Origin: Cycas panzhihuaensis
Taxonomy: Eukaryota > Cycadophyta
Assembly (NCBI GenBank): GCA_023213395.1
Contig: CM041465.1
Span: 78,375,741-78,439,740, forward strand
Length of the DNA stretch: 64,000 bases
Direction: 5' to 3'
Below, one piece after another: positions 58,881 to 64,000 of this stretch (the stretch's first letter is position 1; the number at the start of each line of letters is the position of its first letter). Position numbers and translations under genes: made by a program. The notes under the pieces were generated by a model. It made no database searches. It was not told the origin of the DNA and saw nothing but the letters and a program-made list of their open reading frames with translations.

Positions 58881-59177
58881 ATCACATCTTCCATATAATA
58901 TATTAAGAAAAGTCCACTATAAAGTGTGGATAATAATAGAGGAATCCTCTACGATCGACCATATAAATATTTTATTAAACTTCTAGTTTGTCACTTGTTA
59001 AACAATACAAATCAAGTAAACTTTAACCCACAGAAGATTAAAAAGTTACCAAACCCTTGTAATTGTCTTCTCTATAGCATAATTCACAACAAAATTAACG
59101 AAATTAGTGAAATTTTTATAAGTAAACTTATATTGACTCCAATTTTATAGGTTAAAAAATTAATTAACAATAACTAT

Positions 59178-59189
59178 ACTCTAATACCA
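59178..59189 (-). other. Element A primer-binding site
   Basis: ACTCTAATACCA, complement of TGGTATTAGAGT, ten of twelve bases like the initiator tRNA-Met site; two bases from the LTR. Confidence 0.82.
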
Positions 59190-59191
59190 AA

Positions 59192-59460
59192 TGTGAAATA
59201 TATGATCAATTAATGGAACTAATAACATAAACTCAATAAAAAAATATATCAGAAATACAAAAATAAAATCTAAGTAGAAGTAGTCTACCTACTAATTGAA
59301 TTTTATTTATTGAGAATGATCTCTAAAAGGATTCCCTATAATAATAGTTCACAAAAGATTATGTAACTGCGATAACACTTATCAGAAGTCTATTTAGGAT
59401 TTTAGTAACTCCTATGACTTATCTATCCAAATTTGTCAATACATGAATATTAATCTAACA
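59192..59460 (-). repeat. Element A 5' LTR
   Basis: 269 bp, TGTGAAAT...TAATCTAACA on the plus strand, followed by the target copy ATTAA. Confidence 0.9.
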
Positions 59461-60374
59461 ATTAATAGGAGAACACCGCTAAAAATGCCAACAAAACATT
59501 AAATGTATAGAACATTGCCAAAAATACCTTCTAAAAGGGTATGTACAATGCATAATACTAGAGAGTGTGGCATCTACAATGATTATCCTCTAATATTGAA
59601 TACTTTGATTCCATTCATCTTCCTTCGAAGACCACATCAATCATTTTAGAAGAGGTTGTTATTTGGTTTAAATATTATATAAAAAAAGGTATTAAAGAAT
59701 TAATAAGCATAATTTTTTAAAGAAGTTATATTTATCACATGAATAAGTCATAAAAAATTATAAAGAATAATTTCTCAAAAGTATATAATGAGAAATGAGA
59801 GGTTATTTAAATATAATTCGTTCTGGGATGAATAAGAACCACCCTAAGTTATAACTAGTTGGACTATGGAGCTCTTAATGCAATTTTCTTCATTTGTATA
59901 TTTAATCATTTATGTTATGAAGCTTTGATACTTACAAATTTGCAAGTGGTATGAAATGTCAGATTATATGTATCAATTTTACACCCTCCAAAACCAATTT
60001 AAAACATAGAATTCAACCTTTAATAGACGAGTCAAGTGAATTAGTCATTCTATAGGGAAAGAATAATGTGGCAACTTGATTTGTTCCACAACCTTATATT
60101 ATGAGTTTGAAGCTATGGTGACTAATGCATTAAAGAATTAGCACTAGGCATGTTCTTGGGTCTCAAACATGTCAATTTGGACTATAGATGCTAAGATAAC
60201 ATAAGCTTAAATATGTTGTTCTTAAAAAATTAAATTCCCATCACCGAATAGGAAATATTTTAATAATAATTAGGCTAAACATAACATTTGCTCATTTGAT
60301 CTCAAATTTTAATGGAACATAAATTGATGCTTAATATTTTAGACTAAGGTGTTATATGTATTTTAAGCTAAGGG
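59461..60374. other. No gene seen
   Basis: Flanking AT-rich DNA outside element A. No open frame or repeat end I can support. Confidence 0.5.
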
Positions 60375-60811
60375 TATTGGAATTTAAGGATAATCAATAT
60401 TAATGTTTACCTTTGAATTTAAACTGCATATGTACAAAATGTATAAGTATATCATAATATAAGAGGATGGAATTTATATAATTTAAGATACTTCATATAT
60501 TTGGGAAGCCTCAAATGTAATTCTAGCATTCAAATTTGTGATCTTAACTAGCTCAAATTTAAATATTAACGAGCAATTATTATTGATATCAAGGCACCTA
60601 CAAACGATCACAAAGATAAAATAAGAAATGACAAACCACAATTTAATAGAGTGGTAGTGTTGATGAACACTAGGGTTGTCAAACCCTATGAAAACATAGG
60701 TAAGACTTTGGCACATGCTTTAAAGCCTACTACTATTAAGCATTGACAAATGTTGAAACATCTAACACACAAATATTCAAAAATTACCTCAAGGTGGCCA
60801 TTATCCTAATA
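60375..60811 (-). repeat. Element H 3' LTR (putative)
   Basis: About 437 bp. The side towards pol is certain (PPT complement CTCCTCC at 60815); the far end at TATTGG 60375 rests only on likeness to the E LTR end. Confidence 0.6.
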
Positions 60812-60814
60812 TAT

Positions 60815-61283
60815 CTCCTCCATAATGCCCATTTAGAAAGAATCTAGTCTTATCTTTGAATTTACTAAAATTTATCTTGCTGAGTGCCTTTGTGAAGATA
60901 TCTACCACTTGATCCTATGTGTTGTAGTAGACCAACTCTAATTCACCTTATTATATTAACTCTTTGGTAAAATGATATTATATTTTTATGTGCCTAGTTT
61001 TATTATGAAACACTAGATTCCTAATTATCTAAATGGTACTTTGATTATTATAAAATAGTTATGTTAGAAAAATCTATTCTTCCTATAAATCTTGAAGTAA
61101 TCTCCTAAGCCAAACTATCTCACAACCTCCTACAACAATTACCTTCTACTTTATTTCTGCAATAAAAAGCGGCACTATTGATTATTTCTTCAAACTCAAT
61201 GTTACTACTATGGAACCCAAACTAAAAGCATATCCTAAAGTAGACTTCCTATTATCTACATAACCTATAGTTTAAGTCTGTGT
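60815..61283 (-). pseudogene. Element H copia RNase H
   Basis: The minus strand reads VDNRKSTLGYAFSLGSIVVT (family D--DRKSTSGY-F-LG---V-W), CEIVWLRRLLQDL, TRHIKI-YHFTKELI and DQVVDIFTKALSKINFSKFK, then FLNGHYGGD near the tract. Two or three stops are present. The domain would remove template RNA during reverse transcription. Confidence 0.87.
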
Positions 61284-61615
61284 TGTTAAAATATAATGAC
61301 AACTTCCTTTATGTACTTTATGTAATATGTTATAATGTAAGTTGTATTCCTAGTTAAGGGTATATAAACCCCTTTAGCACTTAACAAGGTAATTGCATTT
61401 CATCATTGAGTCAACCAATTATATGATTTTAGGAGTGGCATCAAGCCCTATAAATATAGGTCATGTCCTTGGCTTTGTAAGCTTGATGATTTTATTATTG
61501 CAGTGATTACAAGTGTTAACCAATTTGACTCGCTTATTCTAGTCATTTAATGTGAGCTTTATAGTATGTTTGATATTTGTGAATAGCATACAAGAGATGA
61601 ATTTAGATCTTGCAT
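61284..61615 (+). repeat. Element G 5' LTR (putative)
   Basis: Starts TGTTAAAATATAATGACAAC, loosely like the B LTR start TGTTAAAACTTGTAATGACC. The 3' edge is taken at GATCTTGCA, about ten bases before the PBS. No second copy lies in the window. Confidence 0.6.
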
Positions 61616-61625
61616 TTCTTTTATT

Positions 61626-61637
61626 TGGTATCAAAGC
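61626..61637 (+). other. Element G primer-binding site
   Basis: TGGTATCAAAGC, the same variant as rebuilt for element B. Confidence 0.82.
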
Positions 61638-63361
61638 AAGTATCTCTTATCTGTCTCATGATATATTATAGGTTTTCATGCCAAACATGGCATAATTCAT
61701 CTTTTATTCAAGATCATTTGAGTATCATTCAAACATGTTTAAGTCTGTTTATGAGAAATGACTGATGTCATTCTGAATATATGCCTGATTCCTTTTAGGC
61801 TCATTTGATCTGTTTCATCATGTTGCCTCTTTGTTTATTCAATTGCTCACTACCGCTAAGCTAATATCCCTACTAGTCATTGTTGGGATAGTGGAGGACC
61901 CTGCACACTATAATTACGTGTGATCATGTTATAGTAGATCGATAAGATGTACCATGTGTTAGTGTGTTCGTACTTCACTTGAGCTACTAGGGTTTTTACA
62001 CTATCCTCTATCACTGGTTGAAGCCTATAGAGCCACTCAAGCAAAGTGGGCATCCTTATATATTTCTCATCACCTAGGTCATTTGGATACATGCCTCCAC
62101 TCATGGTAATCTTAGCTCATCCAACCCGCGCTACTATTGACCAAGATCTCATCCACCATCATCTAATCATTTAGAGTCCTACTCTTCACACTCCCCTCTA
62201 CATGGCCCTTGCTCAAGCTTTAAGTGAATGACTACTCTCGAGACATCTCATATAGGTACACTTGCATTTCCACTCTCACACCTTATTTTGCCTCTGTGAT
62301 CGACGTAATGCTACCTCGATCATTTACCTCAGCATGACCAATCCTTAGTCAATGTTTCTATTGCCCTCCATTTACTGCCACTTGGCCCTACTCATACGAT
62401 CATTGTGACTAAAGTTGCCCATGAGCCTCCTTTGAAAGAGAAGTCAATTAATCTAGTTTTATGTTGATTTTATTCAATAGTGTGGAAATTTATCACCCCA
62501 ACAATTGTGTTAACAATCGAACATCTTCATTTTTTAAAACATTGGGTCGTTTTTTTTTTTACATAGTTATTAATTAATTTAACTAGATTTGATTCTCTTG
62601 TGAAGTCCATAGAGCCCCATTCATCTAAGTAAGTGGTCATATGTAGCATATCAGAGACTAGGGGCTATTTAGTTAAGGGGGCTTAAAGCCACCTCTTTTT
62701 TATTTTGATTACATAAAGAGGTCCCTCCATTATTTTAAGCATATCTCATCAATTGAGAGTCTATTTTTTGAATTGTTAGGTTTGTCAAAATCTTGATTCA
62801 AAGCACTACAACTTAGAATAAATTTTGGCTCAGTTTGGATACCTTTTTAGGGTGTTTAACTCCCCTAAACTTGACTCATTTATTTTTTGTATTTTTAGGG
62901 GCTTATTTCACTAATTAAGAGATTAAACAAGGGGATTTTATTACTGCTTGCTATTCGTCATTAATTAAGAGGTATTTCTACCTAGCTTGTAGCTAATATT
63001 TATGGTGCATTATGGTTGTAGATGCTCTACTTTTACGTGGAAGATTGCTCTTTACTTATAAGCATGGCCCCTTTTATTGAGCACTCAAACCCTCATCTCT
63101 TGTCATTGATTTATATTTTTTATGTCTTATTTACTTTATAATTAAAAATTAATATTTATCCTTAAAAAGACCACATGTAAAATAAACTTCAACTTGAAAG
63201 ATTAATTAAGATAATTCCCAATTGAATTACATGATATTTTAAGCATATAAAGGGAAGGGTTAGGACCCTTAAAGTTACCTCTCTATACAAGCTCTTGCTC
63301 TTTCTCGAATTCTATAGATAATAAAGAGATATTAGCTATTAGATGCATTAAGTCATAGGTT
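61638..63361 (+). other. Element G leader
   Basis: No gene is proposed. GACTAGGGGCTATTTAG and AAGGGGGCTTAAAGCC at about 62660-62690 are the reverse complement of the conserved block in the B and E leaders. A 75-codon minus frame at 61877-62104 is not supported. Confidence 0.7.
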
Positions 63362-63733
63362 TGTTGGGGTTAATGATCATCACTCCACTCCCACCTTTCA
63401 CACAAGAGTGCACACCCTACTCCCACTAATTTACACATGTAGGTGCTCACATGTGAAGGTAAGTATAAAGTAAGGTTAAAGTTAATTTGAGTTAAGTTAT
63501 GTAATATTTTATTATTGTTTAAATTCTAGGGGTTGAGGAGTTTCCCTCCTCTCCCAAATTATATATTTAGAGGGGTGTGGAACCTTGGTATCTTTAGATA
63601 CCACCTACATTTGGAGATTTACTGTGTGCTCACTCATCATGGATTAATTACAAATGCTTATGTATTTATGCAACAATGGTTTTAATTATTTGATTATGCT
63701 CTACTCTATCTCAATCATTTGTATAATCCTTCA
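63362..63733 (+). repeat. I2 5' LTR
   Basis: 372 bp, same family as 5401-5795. Confidence 0.9.
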
Positions 63734-63735
63734 TA

Positions 63736-63747
63736 TGGTATCAGAGC
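63736..63747 (+). other. I2 primer-binding site
   Basis: TGGTATCAGAGC, two bases after the LTR end. Confidence 0.9.
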
Positions 63748-64000
63748 ATAAATTACTGGCATGTTGCACATTCATTTAAAGTTTTTTTTAGAATAAAGAA
63801 GATTCATTAGCATCTGCAACATATCTACTCATGTCAAGCCAAATATTAGTTATATTTATCTTTTATAAAGTTTTTTAGCAGTTTCTTATATTATTTCTCA
63901 TTAAAGATCTGATTATTCTTGATTTATACTTGTGAAATAACAAATATTTTTCTAGATCTATGTAAAAGCATAGCTACAATTAATAAGTATCCAAAATTTT

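Larger units (their letters stand above)
14309..59460 (-). mobile_element. Copia element A, outermost layer of the nest
   Basis: Minus-strand copia split by B. Its LTRs lie at 14309-14613 (3') and 59192-59460 (5'), with PBS at 59178-59189, polypurine complement CCCTCCCCCTTA after 14613, and TSD ATTAA at 14304-14308 and 59461-59465. RNase H is cut at 14936/55113. If 14942-55117 is removed, the reading frame joins again across the target duplication, which confirms the nesting. Without inserts A is about 5 kb. Gag is not recognisable, and part of RT is deleted near 55350. Confidence 0.9.
60375..61283 (-). mobile_element. Copia element H, 3' part
   Basis: Minus-strand copia related to E. The LTR-like stretch 60375-60811 begins TATTGG and ends CCTAATA on the plus strand, again TA...TA, and its outer 30 bases (TATTAGGATAATGGCC on the element strand) match the E LTR start TATTGGGATAATGCCC. 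RNase H follows to about 61280, where element G interrupts it. The rest is outside or beyond the window. Confidence 0.72.
61284..63361 (+). mobile_element. Copia element G, 5' part
   Basis: Plus-strand element inserted in H: an LTR-like stretch from TGTTAAAATATAATGAC (61284) to about 61615, PBS TGGTATCAAAGC at 61626-61637, then a leader. Its leader shares the conserved block near 62680 with the leaders of B and E, on the strand expected. No gag is reached before element I2 interrupts at 63362. Confidence 0.68.
63362..64000 (+). mobile_element. Second I-family element (I2), 5' end
   Basis: The LTR at 63362-63733 (TGTTGGGGTTAATGATC...CTTCA) matches both I1 LTRs. PBS TGGTATCAGAGC follows at 63736-63747, then leader sequence similar to that after the I1 PBS (TTAAAGTTTTTT, CATATCTACTCA, AGATCTGATTATTCTTG). 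The element runs off the window, so whether it also carries host gene pieces or pol cannot be seen. Confidence 0.9.

Overview
The window is plant nuclear DNA built almost entirely from decayed LTR retrotransposons. It is strongly AT-rich, and no intact host gene, tRNA or rRNA is visible. The plant origin is shown by Ty1/copia and Ty3/gypsy polyproteins with primer-binding sites matching plant initiator tRNA-Met, by an L1-type LINE, and by fragments resembling plant UAP56, StMADS11-clade MADS-box and B-type cyclin genes. Deep nesting with heavily mutated but still complete elements would suit a large, slowly purged genome such as a conifer's. That last point is inference.

Layout. 1-5400 is unassigned AT-rich DNA. 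5401-11201 is a complete copia-type element (called I1 here; TSD TGATA). It keeps only gag and carries antisense pieces of at least two host genes, probably three. 11900-13700 is a dead L1-type LINE reverse transcriptase on the minus strand. 14309-59460 is one nested stack, with layers resolved by LTR pairs and target-site duplications (TSDs): copia A (minus, 14309-59460, ATTAA) holds copia B (minus, 14942-55112, AACAA) in its RNase H. B holds a tandem copia array D (plus, 21873-54718, TTGAT/TTAAT) in its primer-binding site. D holds copia E (minus, 24381-42540, GTTAT) in its second LTR and gypsy J (plus, 49079-53092) in its third reverse transcriptase. E holds gypsy F (minus, 26864-36956, GGACC) in its integrase. 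F holds K (plus, 29515-32647), a young non-autonomous element carrying a cyclin fragment. After 59460 there is unassigned DNA, then a second nest: copia H (minus, from 60375), interrupted by copia G (plus, from about 61284), interrupted by a second I-family element I2 (63362 to the window end).

No element here looks able to move by itself: every polyprotein carries stops, frameshifts or deletions. K and I1 have no polymerase genes at all and would have depended on enzymes from other elements. The most notable points are the reconstructable nest (A>B>D>E>F>K), the D array of three interiors sharing four LTRs inside one TSD, the two elements that carry host-gene pieces, and the 29-bp duplication around K where 4-6 bp is normal. 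Coordinates of LTR ends and TSDs were read directly. Polyprotein boundaries are approximate because the frames are broken.
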